DNA from: Xanthomonas sacchari
GTDB lineage: Bacteria > Pseudomonadota > Gammaproteobacteria > Xanthomonadales > Xanthomonadaceae
DNA: 64,000 nt
Direction of reading: 5' to 3'
Assembly (NCBI RefSeq): GCF_024266585.1
Contig: NZ_CP100647.1
Location: 1,035,001-1,099,000, forward strand
Positions 1 to 13,985 of this stretch are shown one piece after another. Position 1 is the first letter of the stretch. Every line of letters begins with the position of its first letter. A program made the position numbers and the translations under genes. The notes below the pieces were generated by a model. That model searched no databases. It was not told where the DNA came from and saw only the letters and a list, made by a program, of their open reading frames with translations.

Positions 1-1
1 G

Positions 2-1105
2 CGCGAAAGTCCCTACGGGGTGCTGCCGGTATGGGCGTTCCACGGCCTGGAGACCTGGTGCATGATCGGCTACCACGCCGTGCCGGTGATCGCCGACGCC
101 TACATGAAGGGGATCCGCGGCTACGACACCGACGCCGCGCTCAAGGCCATGGTGGCCAGCGCCAACTACGGCCCCTACGACGGCATCGCCCAGTACCGCG
201 AGCTGGGCTACGTGCCGATCGACGAGGAAGGCGAGGCCGCCTCCAAGACCCTGGAGTACGCCTTCGACGACTGGACGATCGCGCGGATGGCGCAGGACAT
301 GGGCCGCACGGACGTCGCCGCCACCTTCGCCAAGCGCGCCGGCAACTGGCGCAACGCCTTCGACCCGGACAGCGGCTTCATGCGCGCGCGCAAGCGCGAC
401 GGCAGCTTCCGCACCCCGTTCGATCCGGACGCCAGCGGCTACGGCAGCGACTACACCGAGGGCAACGCCTGGCAGTATTCATGGTACGTGCCGCAGGACG
501 TGGCCGGCCTGGCCCGTGCGCATGGCGGCGACGACAGGCTGCTGGCACGCCTGGACCAGGTGTTCGACGCCAAGGTCGATCCCAAGGTGTTCGCGCACAT
601 GGAGGACATCACCGGGCTGATCGGCTGGTATGCGCACGGCAACGAACCCAGCCACCATGTCGCCTATCTGTATGCCTACGCCGGGCAGCCGTGGCGCACC
701 CAGGCGCGGCTGCAACAGATCATGCGCAGCCAGTACGCGGCGCGTCCGGACGGCCTGGCCGGCAACGACGACCTGGGGCAGATGTCGGCCTGGTACGTGT
801 TCACCGCGCTGGGCTTCTACCCGGTGGCGCCGGCCAGCAACCAATACATCCTCGGCCGCCCGTTCCTGCCGCGCGCCACCCTGGCGCTGCCCAACGGCAA
901 GCGCTTCACGGTGATCGCCGACGGCCTGGACGATGCGCATCCCTATGTCGGCAGCGTCACCCTCAACGGGCGTCCGCTGCACCGCGCGTTCCTGCGCCAC
1001 GAGGAACTCATGGCCGGCGGCGAACTGCGCTTCACCCTGCAGGCCACGCCCAACACCGCCTGGGCGGCGGCTGGCGCCGAGCGCGCCTATTCGATGAGCG
1101 AATGA
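2..1105 (+). CDS. GH92 alpha-mannosidase, C-terminal part (5' end outside window)
   Basis: The frame is open from the first bases of the window, so the true start lies upstream and about 367 residues are visible. The segment carries GH92 (exo-alpha-1,2-mannosidase) signatures: HGNEPSHH near position 650, GQPWRTQ, and GNDDLGQMSAWY near 760, followed by the beta-sandwich ending. GH92 enzymes are calcium-dependent inverting exo-mannosidases that trim mannose from N-glycans or mannans, usually in the periplasm. Two more GH92 genes sit at 25304 and 32225, so this may be part of the same mannoside-utilisation capacity, now separated from it by the glycogen operon and an island. Family is confident; the exact linkage cleaved cannot be read from sequence. 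Confidence 0.93.
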   Translation, partial: RESPYGVLPVWAFHGLETWCMIGYHAVPVIADAYMKGIRGYDTDAALKAMVASANYGPYDGIAQYRELGYVPIDEEGEAASKTLEYAFDDWTIARMAQDMGRTDVAATFAKRAGNWRNAFDPDSGFMRARKRDGSFRTPFDPDASGYGSDYTEGNAWQYSWYVPQDVAGLARAHGGDDRLLARLDQVFDAKVDPKVFAHMEDITGLIGWYAHGNEPSHHVAYLYAYAGQPWRTQARLQQIMRSQYAARPDGLAGNDDLGQMSAWYVFTALGFYPVAPASNQYILGRPFLPRATLALPNGKRFTVIADGLDDAHPYVGSVTLNGRPLHRAFLRHEELMAGGELRFTLQATPNTAWAAAGAERAYSMSE

Positions 1106-1136
1106 AGGGCACTCCAGCTACGCCGGGAGATGTCCT

Positions 1137-1203
1137 GTAGGAGCGGCTTCAGTTGCGACGGGGCATTCCCGGCCAAGCCCGTCGCGGCTGAAGCCGCTCC
1201 TAC
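1137..1203. repeat. GTAG-headed REP doublet (inverted pair)
   Basis: The segment begins GTAGGAGCGGCTTCAG and ends with its near-exact inverse complement (CTGAAGCCGCTCCTAC), forming a long hairpin 30 bp after the GH92 stop. The GTAG head and stem match the style of GTAG REPs described in Stenotrophomonas and Xanthomonas. It may stabilise or end the GH92 transcript. The right arm is also the first bases of the 206-bp tandem array. Confidence 0.8.
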
Positions 1204-2015
1204 AGGGGGGTGTGGCGAGTCCCGCAGGGTGCACTGTGGAAGGGGCTTCAGCCACGACTGCCGTAGCAATCGGTCATTGGATGGCTCCACTCGTCGCGAC
1301 TGAAGTCGCTCCCACAGCGGCTTACGGCGAGCCTGCCGGGTGCACTGTGGGAGGGACTTCAGTCCCGCCGCATTGCGCCATCGCAAAGCACAGCACTAGC
1401 CGCTCCTACAGGGGGGTGTGGCGAGTCCCGCAGGGTGCACTGTGGAAGGGGCTGCAGCCACGACTGCCGTAGCAATCGGTCATTGGATGGCTTCACTCGT
1501 CGCGACTGAAGTCGCTCCCACAGCGGCTTACGGCGAGCCTGCCGGGTGCACTGTGGGAGGGACGTCAGTCCCGACACATTGCGCCATCGCAAAGCACAGC
1601 ACTAGCCGCTCCTACAGGGGTGTGTGGCGAGTCCCGCAGGGTGCACTGTGGAAGGGGCTTCAGCCACGACTGCCGTAGCAATCGGTCATTGGATGGCTCC
1701 ACTCGTCGCGACTGAAGTCGCTCCCACAGCGGCTTACGGCGAGCCTGCCGGGTGCACTGTGGGAGGGACTTCAGTCCCGCCGCATTGCGCCATCGCAAAG
1801 CACAGCACTAGCCGCTCCTACAGGGGGGTGTGGCGAGTCCCGCAGGGTGCACCGTGGAAGGGGCTTCAGCCACGACTGCCGTAGCAATTGGTCATTGGAT
1901 GGCTCCACTCGTCGCGACTGAAGTCGCTCCCACAGCGGCTTACGGCGAGCCTGCCGGGTGCACTGTGGGAGGGACTTCAGTCCCGACGCATTGCGCCATC
2001 GCAAAGCACAGCACT
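1193..2015. repeat. Four tandem 206-bp repeats built of REP-like palindromes
   Basis: The unit starts GCCGCTCCTACAGGGG and recurs at 1193, 1399, 1605 and 1811, exactly 206 bp apart, with only a few substitutions between copies. Each unit contains two kinds of palindromic module: GGAGCGGCTTCAG-like arms and a GGGACTTCAGTCCC hairpin, which also occur singly elsewhere in the window (11253, 45119, 54531, 54704, 55828). Repeating 77-86-residue reading frames on both strands are by-products of the period, which is not a multiple of three. Apparently a BIME-like REP cluster that expanded by tandem duplication. Confidence 0.92.
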
Positions 2016-2515
2016 TCGCGCGTCGCGGCAGCATGACAGTTGACTCCCGCAGGGCCAGCGGGATCCGGCTGGAGTGTGGTGGCAGCAGGTTCACAGATGC
2101 GTTGAAGCTGCACCGGCATGAGGCTGCGCCTGGATGACAGCCGAGGCTTCCGCGCTGCACGACGGCCTCGTGCGCGATTCGAGCGGGCGTCAACATCGCG
2201 TGAATATTCGGTGTGACGTGCGTTGGGCTTGGTCGCGCAATGTGCTTCGCCCCACATCATCACATCGCGCCGCATCACATGCACGCGTATTTAATGTCAT
2301 CCACACATTCCATTTGCGGCGTTCGTGGTCTCGTGTCGGTGCTGCATCGCATCGCGCGGACCGGGTGCGCCGGCACCGTCGCGATCCTGGAGGCGCGGCA
2401 GCGTGCAGGCCCATTCGGTTCCGGTGCCGTTGCCATGCGACGGCGCGATCCGCGTTGCCGGCAACGGCGCGCAGAGGCGACGTGTCCTTCTCATTCGTCG
2501 AACGGGATTTTCCGA
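2016..2515. other. Gene-free region upstream of glgE
   Basis: About 500 bp between the tandem array and the chosen glgE start. The frame of glgE is open for another 101 codons upstream, but that stretch reads as a low-quality Arg/His/Cys-rich sequence with no family resemblance. I take it as leader and promoter DNA. I see no clear promoter or RNA structure. Confidence 0.5.
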
Positions 2516-5500
2516 ATGCATGTCTGCCTGCTGTCCCCCTTTCCTACTCACGATGCGGCCGCGCTGGACGCGGCCTTGGCGGCGGCGCAGGCGCAGGGAT
2601 GCGATCACGTCGTGCTGCCCAACCCGTTCGCACAGGACGCGGACGGCCGCCCGCATGACCCGGCGAACGACGACGCGGCCGGCCACGCGCAGCTGCAGCG
2701 CTGGCTGCAGCGCGCCGAGCAGCACGGACTGCGCGTGCTGCTGGACCTGCGTATCGACGAGATCGGCGGCGGCAGCCGCCTGCTGCAGGAACATCCGCAC
2801 TGGTTCCGCGCGCGCAGTTCGGCGCTGCCGGACCCGCGCGCCGAACGCGCCGCGCCGGACATCGCCCAGGGCCGTTTCGCCTCCGCCGAAGAGGGCGCGG
2901 GACTGGCGCAGTGGTGGAGTGCGCGCCTGCTCGACTGGCTGCACAGCGGCGTGGCCGGCTTCCGCGTGCTGCAGCCGCAGCGCGTCCCGGCGTCGCTGTG
3001 GCGCACGCTGATCGACGGGGTCCATGCGCAGGCGCCGCAGGCGCGGCTGTTGGCGTGGACGCCGGGGCTGGGCCTGGATGCCTTGCGCGGCCTGGCCGGC
3101 GCCGGCTTCGATGCCGCGTTCTCCTCGCTGGCCTGGTGGGACGGCCGCGGCGACTGGTTCTTCGACGAGGACAGCGCCCTGCGCGCACTGGCGCGCTGCG
3201 TGGTCGCCACCCTCGATGCCGACACCGCCAGCGATGCGCCGTTGCCGTTGCCGCGCGCGCAGCGGCAGCGCCTGGCCGCCGCGTTCGGCGGCGCCTGGGC
3301 GATCGCCGCGCAGGACATACTGACGGAACATGGGCACCCCGAGCCTGCGCAGCACGGTATGTCCGAGGGCGACGCGTCCACGCCGGCAGCGTCGCTGCCC
3401 GACGCCACCGCGCCGCTGCGCCTGCGCCCGCTGCTGCGCGACGGCGCGTTGACCGCGGTGGCGGTGGAGCCGCTGGACGCGGCGCCGTGGCTGGTGCTGC
3501 TCAACAGCGACCGCGACCACCTGCTGCCGGTGCCTGGGCCGGCGCTGCTGCGCCTGCTCGGCGACAGCGAAGGCCTGCTCAGCGACCATGGCGAACCGAT
3601 CCACGGCGAGCAGGGCGGCACCCTGGAAGCGGGCGAAGTCCGTATCTACCGCAGCCTGCCGGCGCGCCCGGTGCTGACCGCCGCGCGTGCGCGCACGCCG
3701 GCCGAGGTCGCCGCCGGCGAGGCGCGGGTGTGCATCGAGGCGGTGACGCCGTCGGTGGACGACGGCCGCTTCCCGGTCAAGCGCACGGTCGGCGACCGTG
3801 TTTGCGTGGAGGCCGATGCGTTCTGCGACGGCCACGACCGCATCGCCGTGGCGCTGCTGTGGCGCGCCGCCGACGCGCGCACCTGGTCGAGCGCGCCGAT
3901 GCGCGCGCTCGGCAACGACCGCTGGCGCGGCGAGTTCCCGTTGCAGCGCCTGGGCCGCTACGAGTTCCGCATCGAGGCCTGGCGCGACGTCTACGCCACC
4001 ACCCATGCCGACCTGGAGAAGAAGCGCGCCGCCGGCACCCTGCTGCCGGTGGACGTGCAGGAAGCGCTGGGCCAGGTCGAGGCCGCGCGCGGGCGCAGCC
4101 GCGGCGCGCTGGCCACGCGGCTGAAGGCCACCGCCACCCGCATCGCCCGCACCGACGACCTGGCCGAGAAGGCGCAGCTGTTGCTCGAACCGGACACCGC
4201 CGAGGCGATGGCGCGCGCCGACGCCAAGCCGTTCCGCACCGAGTACCCGATGACCTTCCGGGTCGAGGCCGAACGCCACGCCGCGCACTTCGCCAGTTGG
4301 TACGAACTGTTCCCGCGCTCGCAGAGCGGCGATGCGCAGCGCCATGGCACTTTCGACGACGTGATCGCGCGGCTGCCGCACATCCAGGCGATGGGCTTCG
4401 ACGTGCTGTACATGCCGCCGATCCATCCCATCGGCGAGAAGAACCGCAAGGGCCGCAACAACGCGGTGACCGCCGAGCCGGGTGAACCCGGCAGCCCGTA
4501 TGCGATCGGCTCGGCCGAGGGCGGGCATACCGAGGTGCATCCGCAACTGGGCGGACTGGAAGGCTTTCGCCGCCTGCGCGCGGCCGCGGCCGCGCACGGC
4601 CTGGAGCTGGCCTTGGACTTCGCCATCCAGTGCGCGCCGGACCATCCCTGGCTGCGCGAGCATCCGGACTGGTTCACCTGGCGCGCCGACGGGTCCATCC
4701 CGTACGCGGAGAACCCGCCGAAGAAGTACCAGGACATCGTCAACGTCGACTTCTACGCCAGCGGCGCGGTGCCGGCGCTGTGGAACGCGCTGCGCGATGC
4801 GGTGCTGTTCTGGGTCAACGAAGGCGTCACCCTGTTCCGCGTCGACAACCCGCACACCAAGCCGTTCCCGTTCTGGGAATGGCTGATCGCCGAGGTGCGT
4901 GGGCGCCATCCGCAGGTGGTGTTCCTGTCCGAGGCCTTCACCCGGCCCAAGCCGATGTACCGGCTGGCCAAGGTGGGCTTCTCGCAGTCCTACACCTACT
5001 TCACCTGGCGCCAGCACAAGGCCGAGCTGCAGGCCTACATCGAGGAACTCAATACCGGCACGCCCAGCGAGTGCTTCCGCCCGCACTTCTTCGTCAACAC
5101 CCCGGACATCAATCCGCTGTTCCTGCAGCAGAGCGGACGCAGCGGGCACCTGATCCGCGCGGCGCTGGCGACCACGTTGTCAGGGCTGTGGGGTATGTAC
5201 CAGGGCTTCGAACTCTGCGAAGCCAAGCCACTGCCGGGCAAGGAGGAATACCTGGACTCGGAGAAGTACCAGCTGCGCGTGTGGCCCGAGCGCGCGCCGG
5301 GCGACATCGTCGAGGAGATTACCCGCCTCAACCTGCTGCGCCGCCAGCATCCGGAACTGCAGTCGCACCTGGGCACGCGCTTCTACGTCGCGCACAACGA
5401 GCAGGTGCTGTACTTCGGCAAGTTCCTCGACGCCGCGCACCTGGCGCGCGGCCGCAGCCTGGTGCTGGTGGCGGTGAGCCTGGACCCGTACGCGCCGCAG

Positions 5501-5673
5501 AACGCGCAGATCGAAGTGCCGCTGTGGGAACTGGGCCTGCCCGACCACGCCGGCGTCGCCGTGCGCGACCTGTGGGACGGCCACGACTTCACCTGGTACG
5601 GCAAGACCCAATACATCCGCCTCGATCCGTCGCGGCCGTTCTCCCTGTGGCGCATCCGCGCCGGAGCCCCTGC

Positions 5674-5677
<4 letters not shown>
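2516..5677 (+). CDS. glgE: Alpha-1,4-glucan:maltose-1-phosphate maltosyltransferase GlgE
   Basis: GlgE (GH13) transfers maltose from alpha-maltose-1-phosphate onto the non-reducing end of an alpha-1,4-glucan in the cytoplasm. The start chosen at 2516 gives 1053 residues. The GlgE N-terminal S domain begins near residue 404; the catalytic barrel follows with nucleophile Asp777 ([10 protein letters not shown]), acid/base Glu806 ([10 protein letters not shown]) and Asp864 (NTPDINP), spaced as in characterised GlgE. The first 400 residues are extra relative to actinobacterial GlgE and look like a catalytically dead amylase barrel. The stop overlaps the start of the treS fusion by ATGA, so the two are translationally coupled. 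No strong ribosome site precedes the start, so a different upstream start is possible. Confidence 0.93.
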
Positions 5678-9023
<3,346 letters not shown>

Positions 9024-9027
<4 letters not shown>

Positions 9028-11207
9028 GTGATGCCGTCCACGTCTGGGACGACGCGACGCAGCGCGCCTTCGCCACCGCCCGCCACGGCGACCCGTTCGC
9101 CGTGCTGGGCGCGCACCGCCTCGGCGCGGCGCGGGTGCTGCGCAGCTACCAGCCGGGCGCCGACGCGGTGCTGGCGGTGCTTGAGGACGGCAGCGAAGTG
9201 CCGCTGCAGCAGGGGCCGGAAGGCTTCTTCCACGCCGAACTGCCGGGCGAGGGACGCTACCGCCTGCGCATCCGCTGGCCCGGCGGCGAGCAGGACACCG
9301 CCGACGCCTACGCGTTCGGCCCGCAGCTGAGCGACTTCGACCTGCACCTGATCGGCGAAGGCCATCATCTGCAGCTGGCCGATGCGCTGGGCGCCAACGT
9401 GGTCGAGGTCGACGGCGAGCGCGGCACCCGCTTCGCGGTCTGGGCGCCCAATGCCTCGCGCGTGGCGGTGATCGGCGACTTCAACAGCTGGGACGCGCGC
9501 CGCCACCCGATGCGCCTGCGCCACCAGGCCGGCGTGTGGGAACTGTTCGTGCCCGGCGTCGGCCCCGGCGCCCGCTACAAGTTCGCCCTGCGCGGCCCGC
9601 GCGGCGAAGAGCTGCCGGCCAAGGCCGACCCGGTCGCGCGCCAGGCCGAACTGGCGCCCGGCACCGCCTCCATCGTCGCCGACCCCGCGCCGTTCCCGTG
9701 GCGCGACGATGCCTGGATGGCCACCCGCGCGCGCCGCCACGCCCCGCAGGCGCCGATCAGCGTGTACGAAGTGCATGCCGGCTCGTGGATGCATGCCGAC
9801 GACGGCAGCCTGCTCGACTGGGACGCGCTGGCCGAGCGGCTGATTCCCTACGTGGCCGACATGGGGTTCACCCACATCGAACTGCTGCCGGTCACCGAGC
9901 ATCCGTTCGGCGGCTCCTGGGGCTATCAGCCGCTGGGCCTGTTCGCCCCGACCGCGCGCTTCGGCAGCCCGGACGGCTTCGCCCGCTTCGTCGATCGCTG
10001 CCACCGCGAGGACATCGGCGTCATCGTCGACTGGGTGCCGGCGCATTTCCCCACCGACGCGCACGGCCTGGCCCACTTCGACGGCACCGCGTTGTACGAA
10101 CACGCCGACCCGCGCGAAGGCTTCCACCGCGACTGGAACACGCTCATCTACAACCACGGCCGTCGCGAAGTCTCCGGCTTCCTGATCGCCAGCGCGTTGG
10201 AGTTCCTGCAGCGCTACCACGTCGACGGCATGCGCGTGGACGCCGTCGCCTCCATGCTCTACCGCGACTACAGCCGCAACGCCGGCGAGTGGGTGCCCAA
10301 CATCCACGGCGGCCGCGAGAACTACGAGAGCATCGCCTTCCTGCGCCGGCTCAACCAGGTGGTGGCCGAGCAGGCCCCCGGTGCCATGACCATCGCCGAG
10401 GAATCCACCGCCTGGCCCGGCGTCACCGCCGATCTCGCCCACGGCGGCCTGGGTTTCAACTACAAATGGAACATGGGCTGGATGCACGACAGCCTGCACT
10501 ACATCGAACTGGACCCGATCTACCGCCGCTACCACCACGGCGAGATGACCTTCAGCATGGTCTACGCGTATTCCGAGCGCTTCATGCTGCCCATCTCCCA
10601 CGACGAAGTGGTGCACGGCAAGCGCTCCCTGCTTGGCCGCATGCCCGGCGACGACTGGCAGCGTTTCGCCAATCTGCGCGCCTACCTCGGCTACATGTAC
10701 ACCCACCCCGGGCGCAAACTGCTGTTCATGGGCTGCGAAATCGCCCAGCCCACCGAGTGGAACCACGATGCCGCGCTGCCCTGGCACCTGCTCGACCAGC
10801 CCAACCACCGCGGCATCCAGCGCCTGGTCCGCGACCTCAACCGCCTCTACGCCGAGCACCCCGCACTGCACGCCCGCGACGACGAACCCGAGGGCTTCGC
10901 CTGGGTCATCGGCGACGACGCCGGCAACAGCCTGTTCGCCTACCTGCGCAAGGCCCGCAGCGGCGACACCCCGCTACTGGTGGTGGCCAACCTCACCCCG
11001 CAGGTGCACCACGGCTACCGCATCGGCGTGCCCCGCGCCGGCCGCTGGCGCGAACTGCTCAACTCCGACAGCGAGATCTACGGCGGCAGCAATACCGGCA
11101 ACGGCGGTAGCGTGCGGGCCGAGAACATCGGTGCGCACGGGCATCCTGCTTCATTGGTGCTGACCGTGCCGCCGCTGGCGGTGCTGGTGCTTGGGGTTGA
11201 GGAGTAG
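9024..11207 (+). CDS. glgB: 1,4-alpha-glucan branching enzyme GlgB
   Basis: GlgB (GH13) introduces alpha-1,6 branches into the glucan made by GlgE. The protein has 727 residues, the normal size, with an N-terminal CBM48-type sandwich ([21 protein letters not shown]) and a catalytic barrel. Catalytic residues fall at Asp406 (DGMRVDAV), Glu459 (TIAEES) and Asp527 (SHDEVVHGK), within one position of the E. coli enzyme. The ATG overlaps the treS stop (ATGA). It is the last gene of the operon; 330 bp further on the chromosome is interrupted by the island, so any further trehalose/glycogen genes that may have followed are not in this window. Confidence 0.97.
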
Positions 11208-11533
11208 GGGGTGGGGGGGAGGCGTCCGTTGGTGGGAGCGAAATCGGCTGTTGTGGGAGGGACTTCAGTCCCGACGCTTTCCCGATCCACTGTCAGCACT
11301 CGAGCCGTAACCACACGAGATGCCGAAGATTCGCACCCGTTAGGTGCAGTCCTCGGCGCCTAGCTCGCTGCGCCCACAGGCCGAGAGCAATTCTCGGCCC
11401 CGTCTACCGCCCCGGGCAGACAGCCCACCGCCCCAACCGGTAAACTCACGCCCGCCTCGGCGCCTTCCTCTGCATGCGCGCCAGAGGCGCCAAGCCGGCG
11501 GCGACGCATCGCCCGCCCGCTCCGGACGCGTCC
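11208..11533. other. Intergenic region with a REP-type hairpin
   Basis: About 325 bp between glgB and the split tRNA. It contains one GTGGGAGGGACTTCAGTCCC-type hairpin at 11253-11277, the same module found in the 206-bp array. I see no coding potential and no clear terminator with a T-run. Confidence 0.6.
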
Positions 11534-11569
11534 GGGCCTATGGCTCAACGGTTAAAGCAGAGGACTCAT
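11534..11569 (+). pseudogene. 5' half of a disrupted tRNA gene (CAT anticodon)
   Basis: The segment has the acceptor strand GGGCCTA, a D-arm region, the 5' anticodon-stem strand GAGGA and the loop through CTCAT, then becomes unrelated sequence. The missing half is at 22490-22534: its TCCTT pairs with GAGGA and its TGGGCCC pairs with the acceptor strand. Joined, they make a 76-nt tRNA with encoded CCA. The left junction does not rebuild a 3' half, so the gene is broken here. C4-G69 and C5-G68 would fit either Ile2 or a Met species. Confidence 0.85.
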
Positions 11570-11701
11570 GAGCGTCTAAAGTGGCATTTCGCAAGCCCTT
11601 GCAGGCGTTGGGAATCTCGCTATTGTTTCGATAAGAAATTGTTTTGTAATAGTTTTTCAGTGCGTCGCAACGCACTGAACTTGGATGGGCTGCGATCAAC
11701 T

Positions 11702-11731
11702 TGTAGCTCGCGTGTAGCCTATGTGTAGCCT
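11702..11731 (+). promoter_or_regulatory. Left-end integrase arm-type repeats (TGTAGC boxes)
   Basis: Three boxes, TGTAGCTC at 11702 and TGTAGCCT at 11713 and 11724, are spaced exactly 11 bp apart, one helical turn. The last two recur in the same orientation and spacing at the right end (22409 and 22420). Arm-type integrase or excisionase binding sites are the simplest explanation. They lie 35 bp upstream of the integrase start, so they could also serve in autoregulation. Confidence 0.6.
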
Positions 11732-11765
11732 GGGATTGGCTGCGCGTGGCCTAGAGGAGTCCAAG

Positions 11766-13041
11766 ATGCCCAAGAGTCCCTGCCGCCGGCCGCGGCTGGG
11801 GAGCAAACGCGATACATGGACGACGAATTGACCGGCTTCGGCCTGCGCGTTTCAGCGACCCAAAAGGTGTTCTATCTCCAGGTCCGCGTTGGCAGGAAGG
11901 TGCCGAAGCGGAAGCTTGGAGAGTACGGCCCCATCCATGACTGTCGATCAGGCGCGCAAAAAAGCTCTGCTGTTGAAAGCGCCGTTGTTGGAAGGCAAAG
12001 ATCCCTACGCCGAGCGTGAGCGAGGCCCTATCGACGCCACACTCGGAGAACTCTTCCAGGAGTACCGGGACGAGGTTGCGCACTGCGCCAGCACCAAGAA
12101 GAGCATTGACGCAGCCATCAAGCACTCCGGTGGCCATGAGGGGCAGGCGTTCAAGAGCAAGCCGGACGGCTGATCGAATGAGATGGTCGAGATCGTGAAG
12201 GGCGTGCTGCCCAACTGGCTCAAGCGGCCATACCGGGAGATCACACAGGATGATGTGCTAGTGCGCTTCGATGTAGGCTCACGCATGCTTGCCGAGCATC
12301 GGCGCGACGGCAAGCCGGCACCCATCACTCGCACCATCAATCAGCACTTCAAGTATCTACAGGCTGCCTACAAGGACGCGATCAGCAAGCATCGTCTGGC
12401 CGGTGTGGGTTTCTCCAATCCAGTTGCCATCCTCAGAACTGCACGGCGCTGGAACCGGATGAACAGGCGCAGCGGATTTCTCGAGACGACGAAGCCCTAC
12501 TTCGTGAAGTGGTGGTTTGCCTGCGAAGCGTTGAAGCCAGTAGAGGGCGACTACAGCCTGTTCACGCTCATCACGGCTAGCCGTTCTGTTGAGTCCGCGA
12601 CACTACGGTGGAGCACCGACGTGGATTTCAAGAAGAACGAGGTGACATTCCGGGACACCAGGAATGGTCAGTCCTACACCTTTTCCGCTCGCGCCGCTGG
12701 CGCGCACGATCTTGGAGCGACGCTATGCGGCTAGGATCAACGACTTCGTGTTCGGCTATGCCAAATCGAAGACGGGTCATGTGGCCTGTCCACCGCAGTA
12801 CCACATCAAGCTCGTTCGGGAAGCATGCGATCACTTGTGGTCCATGCACGACCTGCGGCGCATCTTTGCCACCACGCTGACGCGTCTGAACGTGCATGCG
12901 TTTACGATCGCGCACCTGATGAAGCACGCGCCCAACAGCTCGATGACGTTTTCCTACGCGCCTCCCACACGGGAGCAGCTACTGGAAGCACTTACCAGTC
13001 AGAGCAGGTATGGCCTTCCGCCAGCAATGACGAATCCGTAG
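11766..13041 (+). pseudogene. Tyrosine-recombinase integrase, multiply frameshifted
   Basis: The pieces in order are: a DUF4102-type N-terminal domain (DDELTGFGLRVSATQKVFYL near 11820), a shifted continuation (MTVDQARKKALLL near 11938), a core-binding part from 12183 (TINQHFKYLQAAYKDAI), and a catalytic part ending in MHDLRRIFATTLTRL (12844) and a likely Tyr in TFSYAP (12949). They lie in at least three different frames with stops between them. Boxes I (ASRSVESATLRW) and II (HDLRR) are recognisable. Family: P4-type tRNA-targeting integrases with an N-terminal DUF4102 arm-binding domain. It cannot give a full-length protein. Confidence 0.85.
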
Positions 13042-13086
13042 TTTTAGCCGCCGTCGCCGCTTGAACGCTATGGCGAGAATGAACCT

Positions 13087-13431
13087 GTGCGTCAGCGTCA
13101 GCGCGACGTCCTGATTACAGCATCAGCACGAGACGGCGATCAAACCGCCTACCCAACACCTGTGATCGACTGCGTGGAGATGTTCCACGGCACGATCGAC
13201 GCCGCCGACGTGCATCCGCGCGAGGTGATGAAGCAGGCGCTGCGGCTCAATGCGGCCGCGGTCATCGTTTCCCACCACCATCCGAACGGAGGCGCCGAGC
13301 CGAGCGCGGCCGATAAAGCGATGACTTCGCTGCTTCGCCAGGCGCTGGCGCTGGTGGACATTCGCACGCTGGATCACGTCATCGTCGCAGGCGCCGTTGC
13401 CATGACGTTCGCAGAGCGCGGTTTGCTTTGA
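13087..13431 (+). CDS. RadC-like JAB/JAMM domain protein, N-terminally truncated
   Basis: The 114-residue product covers the RadC/MPN domain: [16 protein letters not shown], then the metal-binding [18 protein letters not shown] (HxHP...S...D). Full RadC proteins have about 220 residues with a helix-hairpin-helix N-terminus, which is missing. The first 28 residues do not look like RadC. Short RadC variants are frequent on plasmids and integrative elements, with no settled function. A rho-independent terminator follows the stop directly. Could be a functional short protein or a relic. Confidence 0.75.
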   Translation: MRQRQRDVLITASARDGDQTAYPTPVIDCVEMFHGTIDAADVHPREVMKQALRLNAAAVIVSHHHPNGGAEPSAADKAMTSLLRQALALVDIRTLDHVIVAGAVAMTFAERGLL

Positions 13432-13435
13432 CGTT

Positions 13436-13456
13436 GGGGGCTTCGGCCCCCTTTTT
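13436..13456 (+). terminator. Rho-independent terminator of the radC-like gene
   Basis: GGGGG-CTTCGG-CCCCC followed directly by TTTTT, starting 5 bp after the stop codon. Confidence 0.85.
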
Positions 13457-13458
13457 GC

Positions 13459-13985
13459 TACACCTGCTGGTGCTTCACGCCAGCCGCTGGCAATGATGGC
13501 GGCATAGGGCTGACGCTGCCAGCGGGCATCGGTGCAATGCTCAGCACCCGGCGCTGTCCTCCAGGTGCGCCCCAACGCTCAACTGTCTACAGGGCGCCTG
13601 GGGAGCCTCTTGTAAGCTCCGCGCGGACGCTCATGCAGGAATCTCCAGGGATGGGTCGAAGAAGATCACCAGCGCGGCGCAGGGGGTGCTGACCGCCAGC
13701 GTCTACTGCTGCAGGGGCGTAGAGTAGGCCACGCAGTGGCAGCCGCGACGCGACCTCGAAGACCGATGGTTGCCTGGCATGTCGTTGACAACGTCAGCAG
13801 GCATGGAGACGGCATGGCCTCCTTACCTTTGTCCACGGCGACCAGCGTCTGCCAGCAATCGCTGCGGTGGCGATGGCATTGCCGGAAAATATCCATAAAT
13901 TCAGATGGTTGCAGAGTCGCATGGCCCAAACCTCGCATTCAGGAGTTTCCTGAAGTTGTGGTCAGGCATAGTTTCGGTAAAGTAA
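13459..13985. other. Gene-free decayed DNA in the island
   Basis: About 530 bp with no reading frame resembling a known family. Short frames on both strands are interrupted. Probably remnants of lost island genes. Confidence 0.5.

Noticed and set aside
1193..2015. The regular repeats were considered as a CRISPR array.
   Set aside because: Units are 206 bp with no unique spacers between short repeats, and no cas genes are nearby.
1212..2036. Repeated 68-141-residue reading frames on both strands in the 206-bp array.
   Set aside because: They follow the repeat period, shift frame between copies, lack start signals and resemble no protein; they are by-products of palindromic repeats.
2297..5149. 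A 950-codon frame antisense to glgE, and similar long antisense frames across treS, glgB, the GH92 genes and the RND permease.
   Set aside because: High-GC third-position bias opens antisense frames; they are Arg/Ala/Gln-rich without domains, while the sense frames have catalytic motifs.
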